Assembly (NCBI GenBank): GCA_036004685.1
Contig: DASYRE010000012.1
Location: 1-48,881, forward strand
Direction: 5' to 3'
Source of the DNA: Candidatus Polarisedimenticolia bacterium
GTDB taxonomy: Bacteria; Acidobacteriota; Polarisedimenticolia; Gp22-AA2; AA152
Length of the DNA: 48,881 nucleotides
Shown here: one piece after another, positions 1-8,457 of the stretch
Numbering within the stretch: position 1 is the stretch's first letter
Layout: each line of letters begins with the position of its first letter
The notes under the pieces: model-generated
Seen by the model: only the letters and a program-made list of their open reading frames with translations
The model's database searches: none
Told to the model about the DNA's origin: nothing
Made by a program: the position numbers and the translations under genes

Positions 1-139
1 CCGAGGTCGCCGAGGCGCCCGGATCGCAAGGCGCGCCAGAGCGTCGCGTACCCAAGGCGGTACGCAAGCGAGGCGCAACGCGGCGAGCCGGGATGGATCG
101 GGGGCCGAATGTAACATGATTTTTGAGACGCGACACTAG
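1..139. repeat. Dispersed palindromic repeat, copy 1 (right part, cut by the window edge)
   Basis: Bases 1-107 are identical to bases 48775-48881. The core holds a small perfect hairpin (gcgtacc / ggtacgc around 48-67). Bases 110-139 form the right terminus and end in cactag. This terminus is an imperfect inverted copy of the left terminus seen at 48744-48774, and matches the right terminus of the copy at 24905-24935 with several mismatches. There is no room for a transposase, so it is best described as a MITE- or REPIN-like non-autonomous element. The family assignment is inference. Confidence 0.8.
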
Positions 140-426
140 CACCAGCCCCCCGCCCGCGACGATCGCCGGCCGCGCTTCTTCTCGACGATCCCGAGTCGTT
201 TTCCGCCGGCCTCCCCGCCAGGCGGAAAGCCGACGCCGGGAAGCCGGTGGGGTGGGCTGATTCTAGACGTCGTCCCGGAAAGCCGGCGCGGCACGGAAAG
301 CCGTCAGAAATCTGTCGCCGATCTTTCGTGATCCCGCTTCTTGCGACATCTATATTTCTCTGAGGTCGCCGCGCCCATCGCGGTGCTTGGCGGCGACCGA
401 GTCGTTTCCTCGGAGGAAAGCAGACG
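140..426 (+). promoter_or_regulatory. Upstream region of the W-rich lipoprotein gene with a 5'-leader hairpin
   Basis: I see no gene here. Three copies of the short motif ggaaagccg occur between about 220 and 305, with no obvious meaning. An AT-richer patch (tatatt at 351-356) could be a -10 element but lacks a convincing -35. An eight-base inverted repeat (364-371, ggtcgccg, pairing with 391-398) with a 19-base loop lies just before the strong Shine-Dalgarno ggaggaaag at 411-419. It could be a leader hairpin affecting translation of the next gene, which is inference only. Confidence 0.35.
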
Positions 427-1755
427 ATGAAAACCATGAGGGTTTCAAGCGTCCTGGCGATCCTGATCTTCTCCGCGCTGGCTTCCGCCTGCGTCACCGT
501 GGCGCCGCAGCGCGTCGAGGTCCAGCCCGCGCCGCGGAGAGTCGCCGTCCCGATCGGGGCTGAAGAGCAGCCCTTCTACGACGATTTGTCTCTGTACGGC
601 GAGTGGATCTACGTCTCCGGCCCCGGATGGGTCTGGTGTCCTTCAGAGACCGAGGCCGGGTGGCGTCCCTATCAGCTCGGCCATTGGGTGCTCACCGATT
701 ACGGCTGGACGTGGGCTTCGGACGAAGAATTCGGCTGGGCCGTCTACCACTACGGCCGCTGGCACAGCGACCCGGCTTACGGCTGGGTCTGGGTCCCGGG
801 CACCGAGTGGGGACCGGCCTGGGTCGCCTGGCATCAGGGAGGAGACTGGATCGGCTGGGCGCCCCTTCCCTGGCAGGTGCGCTGGAGAGCCGGGATCGGG
901 CTGGATTGGGGCAGCGTTCGGATCGACGTGGCGCTGGCTCCCTCGTCCTGGTATTTCGTCCGGACCCGCTATCTCGTCGATCCCGGGCTGCGCTTCCGGA
1001 TCGCGTCCCCGGATCAGAACGTCACGTTGATTCGCCTGACGCAGCACGTGACGAATTACACCTACGTCGACAACCGCATCGTCGATCAGAGCATCCGCGC
1101 CGACTTCGTCGGCCGGGCGGTGGGGCGCCCGATCCGGCGTTACCCGCTGCGGGAAGCGGAATCTCCGGAAATGTCGTCCGGCGGCGGCGTGCGCGACGGC
1201 GAGTTCGTCGTCTACCGTCCGGGGATGGCGCGCGGCGGGCGCCCGCCGGGACGGAGCCTTCCCCCCGGGCAGGAGCGGCGGCGCTTCCCCGCCCCGGGCC
1301 GCCCGGAGCCGATCCAGGAAAATGCCTCCGCGCCCGCTGGCCGCTCCGCTGGGGAGGCGCGCGAGGCGGCGCGGACGGGCCGGGATCAGCGCCCTTCGCG
1401 TATCGATCGGGCGGCCCCCGGGCAGGAGCGCCGGGAACCAGGAGCTTCTTCGCCATCGACCGAGCCGGCGACGCCCCGAACGGCGCCGCGGGGCCGGGAC
1501 GATGCGGGAGCCCGGCCGGGCGGAGGCCGTCCCGAGTCTCCGGGGAACCCGCCGGCACCGAGCTCGGCCGCTCCCCGGCCGAGCAAGCCCGAGAACGCCT
1601 CCGGCAAGTCCGAGCGCGGCCACGACCACCCGCAGCCCGGCAAGGGGCGCGGCAAGAAGCATGACCCGACGGGGAAATCGGGAAAACCGAAGCCGGCGGA
1701 CGCCGGCGCGGCGCAGCCGGATCCGGAAAAGTCCGATTCCGAGAAGCCGGAGTGA
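427..1755 (+). CDS. Tryptophan-rich lipoprotein (DUF6600-like) with a disordered C-terminal tail
   Basis: Residues 1-22 look like a lipoprotein signal peptide ending in ASAC, so the mature protein is probably a lipid-anchored periplasmic or outer-membrane protein. Residues about 50-165 are a dense series of G-W and W-x-P repeats (GWVW, GWTW, GWAV and similar), the pattern of DUF6600-type proteins, whose molecular role is not known to me. From about residue 235 the chain is almost entirely Pro, Arg, Gly, Ser and Glu and should be unfolded. The ATG at 427 follows the Shine-Dalgarno sequence ggaggaaag. The stop overlaps the next start (TGATG), so the two genes are translationally coupled. The low-complexity tail makes several spurious overlapping frames, which I left out. 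Confidence 0.8.
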   Translation: MKTMRVSSVLAILIFSALASACVTVAPQRVEVQPAPRRVAVPIGAEEQPFYDDLSLYGEWIYVSGPGWVWCPSETEAGWRPYQLGHWVLTDYGWTWASDEEFGWAVYHYGRWHSDPAYGWVWVPGTEWGPAWVAWHQGGDWIGWAPLPWQVRWRAGIGLDWGSVRIDVALAPSSWYFVRTRYLVDPGLRFRIASPDQNVTLIRLTQHVTNYTYVDNRIVDQSIRADFVGRAVGRPIRRYPLREAESPEMSSGGGVRDGEFVVYRPGMARGGRPPGRSLPPGQERRRFPAPGRPEPIQENASAPAGRSAGEAREAARTGRDQRPSRIDRAAPGQERREPGASSPSTEPATPRTAPRGRDDAGARPGGGRPESPGNPPAPSSAAPRPSKPENASGKSERGHDHPQPGKGRGKKHDPTGKSGKPKPADAGAAQPDPEKSDSEKPE

Positions 1756-2276
1756 TGGCCGCGCGGAAGCTCCGCTGGGCGCTGCCCTGCGGCATCCTTC
1801 TCGGGGCCGGTTCCCTCCTCGCTCTGGACGTGCCGCAGAGCCGTCGCGAGTTCGTCGAGGCGGTCGCCAGCGGCGAGCACGCGGCGAAGATGGAGCGTTT
1901 CGTGTTCGAGCGCGATTTCGACCGGGTCTATGCGGACGTGGCCCGGCAATCGTCCGCCTGTCTCGACCCGGAGGTGAAGCGCTCCGGATTCGTCGGAGGG
2001 CAGATGGAGGTCAGCTCCTCGAGCTACCATCCGACCCTGAAGCGGCTCGCCGGCTCGGCGGCCGAATTCACGCTGCAGGTGGTCCACCGCCCCCGGGGGA
2101 TTGGCGCCACCCCGCCACCCGGCGGGCTCTACGTGATGGCCGCCGATCTGAAGTCGCTCGGCAAGGGACGCACCGAGGTCGTCCTGTACCGCCCGACGAT
2201 TGGGTTCAAGAAGATCGCCGAGAGCCTCAAGGAATGGGCGGCCGGAGAAGGCGACGACTGTCCCAAGCTGCGGTAG
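1755..2276 (+). CDS. Secreted protein of unknown function
   Basis: This encodes 173 residues. The first ~24 (basic Arg/Lys start, then a hydrophobic stretch around LPCGILLGAGSLLA) look like a Sec signal peptide, so the product is probably periplasmic. I recognise no family. The mature part is mixed charged/aliphatic with two cysteines and reads like a small globular alpha/beta domain. The ATG at 1755 overlaps the stop of the lipoprotein gene. A GTG one codon upstream (1752) is also possible, but the TGATG overlap favours the ATG. Coupling to the W-rich lipoprotein suggests both act in the cell envelope, which is inference. Confidence 0.7.
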   Translation: MAARKLRWALPCGILLGAGSLLALDVPQSRREFVEAVASGEHAAKMERFVFERDFDRVYADVARQSSACLDPEVKRSGFVGGQMEVSSSSYHPTLKRLAGSAAEFTLQVVHRPRGIGATPPPGGLYVMAADLKSLGKGRTEVVLYRPTIGFKKIAESLKEWAAGEGDDCPKLR

Positions 2277-2587
2277 CCGGTGTCGCGTCTTCGGAAATAA
2301 CGCCGGGCCTTCGGAGGGGCTAACGCGGGGCGGCGGCCAACGGACAGTTCACTACCGGCTGCGAGCGTGAGGGTGAAGTCGGGCTCCGCCACCCCAAGGA
2401 CGCCGCGATCCGCGTCGGGCTGGTTCGTCGGCGTCACCTCGCGCCGCAATTCGGCGACGCCCATGAGCTTGATGGGGGCCGGGCGTGGCGGAGCTGCGCC
2501 GCCACCTGAGACGCGCGCCGGAAACCACGAGGGCCGCCGGAACACCGGCGGCCCTTCGTTTGGCAGCGCCTTCATGAGTCGGCGCGC
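2277..2587. other. Intergenic region between convergent genes
   Basis: This 311-base gap separates the secreted protein gene (+) from carbamate kinase (-). Apart from the hairpin at 2531-2554 I find no convincing gene. Short open frames exist on both strands, but none has a Shine-Dalgarno sequence or a recognisable product. A decayed gene or an unknown small RNA cannot be excluded. Confidence 0.4.
2531..2561. terminator. Bidirectional intrinsic-terminator-like hairpin
   Basis: A perfect 10-base stem (gggccgccgg at 2531-2540 with ccggcggccc at 2545-2554) closes a four-base loop and is followed on the + strand by ttcgttt. It lies between convergent genes and just past the 3' end of carbamate kinase, so it probably terminates that transcript and may work in both directions. 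Confidence 0.65.
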
Positions 2588-3517
2588 TCAGCCCCAGATC
2601 ACCTCGGCGACGTCCCGGGAGACCAGCGTCCCGGCCCGGCCCTCGAGAATCGCCGGGAGGCCGGTCAGGGCGCCGATGGCCGCCGTCTTCCCCGTCTGCT
2701 CGGCGAACTCGCAGGCCGCCTGCACTTTGGGTCCCATCGAGCCGGCGGCGAACCGGAGGCCACGCAGCGCCGCCGGCGAGATGCGGCGAATGGCCCGGGC
2801 GCGCGGCGTTCCCCAGTCGGCCTGGACCGCGTCGACGTCGGTCGCCATGATGAAAAAATCGGCCTCGAGATCGCGCGCCAGCAAGGCGCTGGCGCGGTCC
2901 TTGTCGATCACCACTTCCGCGCCGTGAAGCTTTCCGTCCTTGCCGTACATCGTCGGAATCCCTCCGCCCCCGGCGCAGATGACGATGGTCCCCTTCTCCA
3001 TCAGCCAGCGCACCGGGCGGATTTCGAAGATCCTGCGGGGGAGCGGCGAAGGAACGACCCGGCGGAAGCGATCCCCGTCGGGCGCCATCGTCCATCCCTT
3101 CTCGTCGGCGAGGCGCTGCGCCTCCTCTTTCGTGTAGATTGGCCCGATCGGCTTGTCCGGGTTCCGGAACGCTGGATCGTCGGGATCGACCTCCACCATC
3201 GTCAGGATGGTGGCGAAAGGAACCTCGAAAGGCAGCAGGTTCCCCAGCTCCTGCTCGATCATGTAGCCGATGCTCCCTTCCGTCTGCGCGCCCAGGACGT
3301 CGAGAGGATAGGGATCGACCTCCTTGTAGGCGGAGGCCTGAAGCGCCATCAGGCCGACCTGGGGACCGTTGCCGTGGGAGATTACCAGCTGATGATTGCG
3401 GGCGAGTGGGGCGAGCGCCCGCGCCGCCGCCTGGACGTTGCTGCGCTGATTCTCGGCCGTCATCGGCTCTCCCCGGCGCAACAGCGCGTTGCCCCCCAGC
3501 GCCACCACGATCCGCAC
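2588..3517 (-). CDS. arcC: Carbamate kinase
   Basis: This 309-residue cytoplasmic enzyme transfers phosphate between carbamoyl phosphate and ADP, giving ATP, carbamate and then ammonia plus CO2. All the family motifs are present: VALGGNALL at residues 4-12, GNGPQVG at 49-55, [20 protein letters not shown] at 71-90, CAGGGGIP at 181-188, [10 protein letters not shown] at 205-214 and SMGPKV at 260-265. Length is normal for the family. It starts one base after the stop of the upstream permease and forms an operon with it. In known systems carbamate kinase is the last step of arginine deiminase, agmatine deiminase or oxalurate/purine breakdown. No deiminase or carbamoyltransferase gene is in this window, so the source of carbamoyl phosphate is unknown. 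Confidence 0.96.
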   Translation of the reverse strand: MRIVVALGGNALLRRGEPMTAENQRSNVQAAARALAPLARNHQLVISHGNGPQVGLMALQASAYKEVDPYPLDVLGAQTEGSIGYMIEQELGNLLPFEVPFATILTMVEVDPDDPAFRNPDKPIGPIYTKEEAQRLADEKGWTMAPDGDRFRRVVPSPLPRRIFEIRPVRWLMEKGTIVICAGGGGIPTMYGKDGKLHGAEVVIDKDRASALLARDLEADFFIMATDVDAVQADWGTPRARAIRRISPAALRGLRFAAGSMGPKVQAACEFAEQTGKTAAIGALTGLPAILEGRAGTLVSRDVAEVIWG

Positions 3518-3518
3518 C

Positions 3519-4904
3519 TCAGCCTCTCCCGCCGGCGGACGGGCGCTCGCCGCGGGCGGCCGATTGCTGCCATCCCAGCAGGACGTAGATCGGCAATCCG
3601 GCCACCAGCAGCAGGAACCCGTAGAGCACGGTCCGCGCCCCCGAGCCGTAGATGGCCCACGCCGAGTAGGCGAAGGCGGCGAGGGCGATCACGACGGACC
3701 CGGCCAGGCGCTCGGAGCGGAAGCGCGACCGGTCGCGCACGTAGATCATCAGCTCCGCCATGGCGCAGAAGACGTAGGGAATCAGCGTCGCCAGGGTGGC
3801 GAGCAGGATGACGAAATCGAACAACTCGACGAGGCTTTGGGATCCGGAGTAGTTCAGCGCCAGCATCGCCGTGACGAAGAGGCTCGAGACGACGAGCCCG
3901 AAGGCGGGCACGCCCGCTTTCGAGAGCCTCCCGAACTGGGACGGGAAAAGACCGTCGCGCGCCGCCGCCATCGGGATCCGTCCCTGCAGCAGGATCCATC
4001 CGTTCAGGGCGCCGAAGCAGGACACCACGGCGCCGAACCCCACGAAATAGTAAGCCCAGTCCCCCCACAGCGCCCGGGCGGCGTCGGCGAACGGGGCCCC
4101 CGACTTGGCGAGGGCTTCGGGGGGGAGGATTCCCATGACCGCTACCGTCCCGAGGATGTAGACCACCGCGACGATCAAGGTGCCGGCCACCGTGGCCCGG
4201 GGGATCGTCCTGGCCGGGGCCGTCACCTCCTCCGCGGGGATGGTCGCCGATTCGAGCCCGAGGAACGACCACAGGGTGAGCGCGGCGACCGCGGAGACGG
4301 CGGAGAAGCCGGAAAGCCCGCTTCGATTGAAGGGAACGAAATGCGCGGGATTCATTCCGAACAGTCCGAACACGGCGAGGGCGGCGAGCGGGACGATCTT
4401 GAGGACAGTCGTCGCGACCTGCACCCATCCGGCCGTCCGGACCCCGCGGCAATTCACCCAGGTAAGGAGCCAGACCGCGGCGATCGCCACCAGGCAGGCC
4501 ACGAGCGTGACGCCGCTCATCGCCGGCACGAAGACCCGGAGATAGCTGACCATCGCCACGGAGATGGCGGCGTTGCCCGCCAAGATCGACGTCCAATATC
4601 CCCACGCGACCCAGAAGCCGGGGAAGTCCCCGAATCCCGCCCGCGTGTAGGCGTAGGGGCCTCCGGCCTTCGGCACGAGCGCCGCCAGGCGCGCGAAGAC
4701 CAGGGCCAGGCAGATGGCGCCCAGCGTGGTGAAGCCCCATCCGAGAAGGGAGATCCCTCCGTAGGGGGAAAGCGAGGTCGGAAGAAGGAAGATGCCGGAG
4801 CCGATCATGTTCCCCACGACCAGCGAGGTGCAGGCCACGAAGCCGAGCGATCGGCTGCCTGGCGGCGGGCCACCGTGCAGCGAAGGACGCGGGTCGGAGG
4901 TCAT
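3519..4904 (-). CDS. APC-family amino acid permease or antiporter
   Basis: About 461 residues with roughly 12 hydrophobic segments. The first membrane segment holds the APC-fold signature [12 protein letters not shown], where the broken helix binds substrate, followed by [13 protein letters not shown]. It resembles the AdiC/PotE/ArcD-like basic amino acid antiporters more than generic permeases, but substrate cannot be read from sequence. Coupling to carbamate kinase one base downstream suggests import of a compound whose breakdown yields carbamoyl phosphate, or its exchange for a product (arginine/ornithine, agmatine/putrescine). The open frame extends 26 codons further upstream, but the ATG at 4904 directly precedes the conserved N-terminal region. 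The Shine-Dalgarno sequence is weak. Confidence 0.88.
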   Translation of the reverse strand: MTSDPRPSLHGGPPPGSRSLGFVACTSLVVGNMIGSGIFLLPTSLSPYGGISLLGWGFTTLGAICLALVFARLAALVPKAGGPYAYTRAGFGDFPGFWVAWGYWTSILAGNAAISVAMVSYLRVFVPAMSGVTLVACLVAIAAVWLLTWVNCRGVRTAGWVQVATTVLKIVPLAALAVFGLFGMNPAHFVPFNRSGLSGFSAVSAVAALTLWSFLGLESATIPAEEVTAPARTIPRATVAGTLIVAVVYILGTVAVMGILPPEALAKSGAPFADAARALWGDWAYYFVGFGAVVSCFGALNGWILLQGRIPMAAARDGLFPSQFGRLSKAGVPAFGLVVSSLFVTAMLALNYSGSQSLVELFDFVILLATLATLIPYVFCAMAELMIYVRDRSRFRSERLAGSVVIALAAFAYSAWAIYGSGARTVLYGFLLLVAGLPIYVLLGWQQSAARGERPSAGGRG

Positions 4905-5032
4905 CGGGAAAGCCTCGAAAGACCTTAACCCTACGACGAAGCCCTCCGGTTGAGCAAATCGCCTGCGGCTCGCACGCCGCACCGGCGCCGGGATCGCGGG
5001 CCGGCTTTTTGCTCGGGACCGCCCCGACCCCC

Positions 5033-5038
5033 TATAAT
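5033..5038 (+). promoter_or_regulatory. Putative -10 box of the PDZ-protein promoter
   Basis: A perfect TATAAT. A partial -35 (ttgctc, 5009-5014) lies 18 bases upstream. Transcription would start near 5045, giving a leader of about 60 bases that contains the Shine-Dalgarno sequence at 5095-5100. It lies in the divergent gap with the permease gene. Confidence 0.55.
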
Positions 5039-5105
5039 CATGGCCCGTTCGTCCTCAAACCGTCCGGCCAGCGATCGATCGGCCGGCCCCCTGCGGAGGT
5101 GTCCA

Positions 5106-5627
5106 TTGCATTGGAATCGAATCCTGGGAGCGCTGTCGCTCGCCCTTGCGCTCGTCGTCGCCAGCGGCGCATCGTATGCGGGAGGCAAGGAATGCCATGC
5201 CGGCGAGAAGGCCGAGAACGCTGCGGACAAGTCGGGGCATGAGTGCGGCATGAAAGCCGAGGAATGCGCCCAGTCGATGAAGAAGGACGCCAAGACCCAC
5301 GGGTGGCTCGGCATCGGGCTGGACATGGGGGACACGGATCAGCTCACGGTCAGCAAGGTGTGGGCCGGCAGTCCGGCCGAGAAGGCGGGCTTTCAGGTGG
5401 GCGATCAGGTCGTGTCGATCAACGGCGTGGAGGCCAACGGCGACAACCAGGAGAAGATTCACGGCATGCAGCGCGACGCCAAGATCGGCGACAAGACGAC
5501 CTGGGTGGTCGCGCGGGGGACGGAGCAGGTGACGCTGGAGGCGACGCTCGCGAAGATCTCCGACGAGGCCCTCGCCGAGAGCATCGATCATCACATGAAG
5601 GGGGAGCACAAGATCGTCAAGAACTGA
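5106..5627 (+). CDS. Exported PDZ-domain protein
   Basis: This encodes 173 residues. Residues 1-25 form a Sec signal peptide ending in GASYA, so the protein is periplasmic or surface-bound. A short linker with three cysteines (30, 47, 54) precedes one PDZ domain at about 64-150, with the usual GWLGIGLDM strand and the SPAEKAGFQVGDQVVSINGV segment (89-108). PDZ domains bind C-terminal or exposed peptide ends. There is no protease domain, so it is probably an adaptor or binding protein rather than a DegP-type enzyme. I chose the TTG at 5106 because GGAGGT (5095-5100) sits five bases before it and the signal peptide begins there; the longer open frame upstream is promoter DNA. Confidence 0.82.
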   Translation: MHWNRILGALSLALALVVASGASYAGGKECHAGEKAENAADKSGHECGMKAEECAQSMKKDAKTHGWLGIGLDMGDTDQLTVSKVWAGSPAEKAGFQVGDQVVSINGVEANGDNQEKIHGMQRDAKIGDKTTWVVARGTEQVTLEATLAKISDEALAESIDHHMKGEHKIVKN

Positions 5628-5639
5628 CGATCGAACGAA

Positions 5640-5667
5640 GCCGCCGATCGCCCGATCGGCGGCCTTC
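5640..5667 (+). terminator. Terminator-like hairpin after the PDZ gene
   Basis: A near-perfect 11-base inverted repeat, gccgccgatcg (5640-5650) with its complement at 5653-5663, lies 13 bases after the stop codon and is followed by a short T-containing tail (cttc). The T tract is weak, so termination may be partial. Confidence 0.55.
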
Positions 5668-5671
5668 GGAC

Positions 5672-5818
5672 CTAAAGCCCGAGTATTCATGAAGGTCCGT
5701 AGCGAGAACGTGGAGATGGCTGCCATCACGGGAGCCCGCAGGGTCCGCGACCCGAGGACGCCCGTCAGGGGGCCCGATCCGCGGTCGCAGTAGGAGCTTT
5801 GTGAATAATTCGGGTTAG
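5672..5818. repeat. MITE-like element between PDZ and citrate synthase genes
   Basis: The two ends are imperfect inverted repeats of about 23 bases. The left end reads CTAAAGCCCGAGTATTCATG (from 5672). The right end, read on the other strand from 5818, begins CTAACCCGAATTATTCAC. The ~100 bases between are self-complementary in places (for example gatgg/ccatc and gggtc/gaccc), as expected for a small structured non-autonomous element. The right terminus supplies the TAA stop codon of citrate synthase. No second copy is in this window, so its mobility is inferred from structure alone. Confidence 0.6.
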
Positions 5819-7191
5819 TCGGGGCGGTAGCGCGCCGCCTTCCAGCTCCCCGCGGGCTCGCGGCGCTCCATCGGCACGTAGTCGCGGCGGACGGCGCCCA
5901 GGTAGATCTGCCTCGGGCGCGAGATCTTCTGCTCCGGGTCCCGCATCATCTCCTCCCACTGCGCCATCCACCCCGCGGTCCGCGCGATGGCGAAGAGGAC
6001 GGGGAACATGTCCATCGGGAAGCCCATGCTCTGATAGATCAGCCCGGAGTAGAAGTCAACGTTCGGGTAGAGCTTCCGGGACACGAAGTACTCGTCCTCC
6101 AGGGCGATCCTCTCCAGCTCCAGCGCGATCTCGAGCAGCGGGTTCGAGCCCATCTCCGCGAAGACCTGATCGGCCATCTGCTTGATGATCTTCGCCCGCG
6201 GATCGTAGTTCTTGTAGACGCGGTGGCCGAAGCCCATGAGCCGCCGCTCCCCCGCCTTGACCCGCTTGATGAACTCCGGCACCCGGCCCTTGCCGCCGAT
6301 CTCCCGGAGCATGCGGATCACCATTTCGTTCGCCCCCCCGTGCAGCGGTCCGTAGAGCGCGGCGGTCGCCGCGGCCACTGCGGAGTAGGGATCGACCTGG
6401 GAGGACCCGACGCTGCGCATGGCGTTCGCCGAGCAGTTCTGCTCGTGATCGGCGTGCAGGATGAAGAGGACGTCCAGCGCCCGCTCCAGGACCGGCTTGG
6501 GCCGGTACTTCAGCTCCGTCAGCTTGAACATCATGTTGAGGAAGTTGCCCGTGTACGACAGCTCGTTGTCGGGATAGGCGTACGGCCGGCCGATGCTGTA
6601 GCGGTAGGCGAACGCGGCCAGCGTCGGCGTCTTCGCGATCAGCCGCACCGACTGCCACCGCCGCGACTGGGGATCGGTGATGTTCTTGGCGTCGGGATAG
6701 AACGTGGAGAGCGCTCCGACGGTGGACACCAGCATCCCCATGGGATGGGCGTCGTGCCAGAAGCCCTCCATGAACTTCTTGATGTTCTCGTGGAGCAGGG
6801 TGTGCGTCGTGATGTTCTTGACCCAGGCGCTGTAGTCCTGCTTCGCGGGCAGCTCGCCGTGGAGGATCAGGTAGGCGACCTCCAGGTAGCTGCTCTTCTC
6901 CGCCAGCTGCTCGATCGGATAGCCGCGGTAGTTGAGGACTCCCCGCTCGCCGTCGATGTAGGTGACGGCGCTCTTGCAGCTGGCGGTGTTGGTGAACGCC
7001 GGATCGTAGGTCATCAGGCCGAAATCCTCGGGCGAGGTCCGGATCTGGCGGAGATCGAGCGCCCGGATCGCGCCGTGCTCGATCGGGATCTCGTACGTCT
7101 TCCCCGTCCGATTGTCGGTGACGGTCAGCGTGTCCTTCGGGTCTTTCGCCGGAGTCTCTTTCGGCATGACGGTCGGCGTTTCCTTAGGCAT
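5815..7191 (-). CDS. gltA: Citrate synthase
   Basis: This 458-residue cytoplasmic enzyme condenses oxaloacetate and acetyl-CoA to citrate, the entry step of the TCA cycle. The catalytic residues are recognisable: His249 in HADHEQN, His284 in GPLHGGANE and Asp379 in NVDFYSG. The N-terminal region (TYDPAFTNTASCKS, GVLNYRGYPIEQLAE) is typical of the Gram-negative, hexameric type II enzymes. The open frame runs 75 codons further upstream, but that part is low-quality Arg/Pro sequence. The ATG at 7191 or the internal ATG at 7167 is the likely start. The extreme N-terminus contains a short duplication (MPKETPTV then MPKETPAK). The stop codon lies in the terminus of the neighbouring MITE-like element. 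Confidence 0.97.
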   Translation of the reverse strand: MPKETPTVMPKETPAKDPKDTLTVTDNRTGKTYEIPIEHGAIRALDLRQIRTSPEDFGLMTYDPAFTNTASCKSAVTYIDGERGVLNYRGYPIEQLAEKSSYLEVAYLILHGELPAKQDYSAWVKNITTHTLLHENIKKFMEGFWHDAHPMGMLVSTVGALSTFYPDAKNITDPQSRRWQSVRLIAKTPTLAAFAYRYSIGRPYAYPDNELSYTGNFLNMMFKLTELKYRPKPVLERALDVLFILHADHEQNCSANAMRSVGSSQVDPYSAVAAATAALYGPLHGGANEMVIRMLREIGGKGRVPEFIKRVKAGERRLMGFGHRVYKNYDPRAKIIKQMADQVFAEMGSNPLLEIALELERIALEDEYFVSRKLYPNVDFYSGLIYQSMGFPMDMFPVLFAIARTAGWMAQWEEMMRDPEQKISRPRQIYLGAVRRDYVPMERREPAGSWKAARYRPD

Positions 7192-7324
7192 CCTCAGATT
7201 CCCATGGCAGGCAGAATGTTCGGCTGGTCCGAGAGTGCCGGAGTTTACAACAGCGCTCAGCCACCGACAAGCGCGTCGAGGCCGTTTCAAGCCGGGAAGA
7301 CGCGGCTTCCGAGCACGGGACGGT

Positions 7325-8266
7325 TCACGCCGGGCAGACGCGGTTCCGGCCCGTCTCCTTGGCGCGGTACAGGGCGCGGTCCGCCGCGGCGATGAGGGAT
7401 ACGAGCGTCGCGCCATCCTTCGGGAATTCCGAGACCCCGATGCTGATCGTGACGCGCAGGACCTGGGCGGAGTCTTGGACGGAGTCGCCGGCCGCGTCGG
7501 CCGCCCGCCGGAAAGGATGCCCTTCGATCGAGGCGCGGATGCGCTCGGCGGCGCTGGCGGCGCCGTCCGCCCCGATTTCCGCCAGATAGGCCACGAACTC
7601 CTCGCCGCCGTAACGTGCCGAGACGTCGGTGCTGCGGAAGCCCAGCCGGATCAGCCGCCCCACTTCCGCCAGGACGCTGCTCCCCGTGAGGTGCCCGTGC
7701 GTGTCGTTGACGTTCTTGAAGCGGTCCAGGTCCATCATCAGGACCGCCATCGGCAGGGAGAAGCGCGCGCAACGCTTCAGCTCGCCTTCGGCGGCCGTCA
7801 TCAGCGACTCCTTGGTCAAGAGCCCGGTGAGCTGGTCGAAGGCGATCCGGTTTCGGATCTCGCGGTGGAAGCGGGCGTCCAGCGCGTCCTGGAGAACGAA
7901 CTTCAGGACGGTGTCCCCCATCCGCACCTTGTCCCCTTCCCGAAGCTCCCTCCGGGAGACTGGCTCTCCGTTTACCGTGGTGCCGTTGGTGCTCCCCAGG
8001 TCGCTGAGGAAGACGTGCAGGGCGCCCCCATCGCCTTCACGCACGACCGACAGCCGCGCGTGACACCGTGAGATGCGGTCGTCCGGGACGCGCAGATCGG
8101 CCGCTTCCTCGCGCCCCAGGACCGATTCGCGGCGGCGCAGGCGGTAGAGCCGGCCGATTTCCCGTCCCTGGATGACCACCAGGCCGGCGTGCCCCCGGTC
8201 GAGCTTCGGCGACACGACCGGACGCGGGAGGCTGACGGTCTCGTCCCCGACCCGTTGTTTAGCCAA
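7325..8266 (-). CDS. FHA-GGDEF diguanylate cyclase
   Basis: This 313-residue cytoplasmic protein has an N-terminal FHA domain (about 29-125, with VLGREEAADL, SRCHARL and GSTNGTTVNG), which binds phosphothreonine peptides. A C-terminal GGDEF domain follows (about 142-313), which makes cyclic di-GMP from two GTP. The active-site loop is GGEEF (220-224), the metal-binding MMDLDRFKNVND is intact, and an inhibitory I-site RSTD (211-214) stands five residues before the loop, so product inhibition is likely. The TTG at 8266 is preferred because GGAGGT (8276-8271) lies four bases before it; a GTG two codons upstream overlaps that Shine-Dalgarno sequence. The architecture suggests c-di-GMP production gated by a Ser/Thr kinase, which is inference; no such kinase is in the window. 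Confidence 0.92.
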   Translation of the reverse strand: MAKQRVGDETVSLPRPVVSPKLDRGHAGLVVIQGREIGRLYRLRRRESVLGREEAADLRVPDDRISRCHARLSVVREGDGGALHVFLSDLGSTNGTTVNGEPVSRRELREGDKVRMGDTVLKFVLQDALDARFHREIRNRIAFDQLTGLLTKESLMTAAEGELKRCARFSLPMAVLMMDLDRFKNVNDTHGHLTGSSVLAEVGRLIRLGFRSTDVSARYGGEEFVAYLAEIGADGAASAAERIRASIEGHPFRRAADAAGDSVQDSAQVLRVTISIGVSEFPKDGATLVSLIAAADRALYRAKETGRNRVCPA

Positions 8267-8457
8267 TATCACCTCCGAGGGAAACTTAAGGTCACGCCAG
8301 AGACTTCACAAGGCGGGAGTCGAACCATTCGCAAGGCTGTGACCGTTTCCTCGGCAAGCCGAAGACTGATCCTCCGCAAAACGAGGCCCGGCCGGTGGTA
8401 GAATCGGCCGCTCAGAATCTTCCCTTACGGAATCGTATTCGACCCGGAGGGTCCCGG

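Noticed and set aside
603-1664. Overlapping Arg-rich frames on both strands inside the W-rich lipoprotein gene
   Set aside because: Caused by the GC-rich low-complexity tail; no Shine-Dalgarno sequence and no recognisable domain.
2352-2575. Possible small gene on the minus strand in the gap after the secreted protein gene
   Set aside because: Open frame without Shine-Dalgarno sequence or family resemblance that runs into the neighbouring gene; kept only as part of the intergenic description.
3489-4928. Long open frame on the + strand opposite the permease and carbamate kinase
   Set aside because: It is rich in Arg, Gly, Asp and His without motifs and lies antisense to two clear genes. High-GC shadow.
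8290-8395. tRNA-like fragment on the minus strand (cgggagtcgaacc at 8314-8326 resembles a T-loop)
   Set aside because: The T-stem does not pair, no acceptor stem or D-arm can be drawn upstream and no CCA follows. It is probably chance, or at most a decayed remnant.
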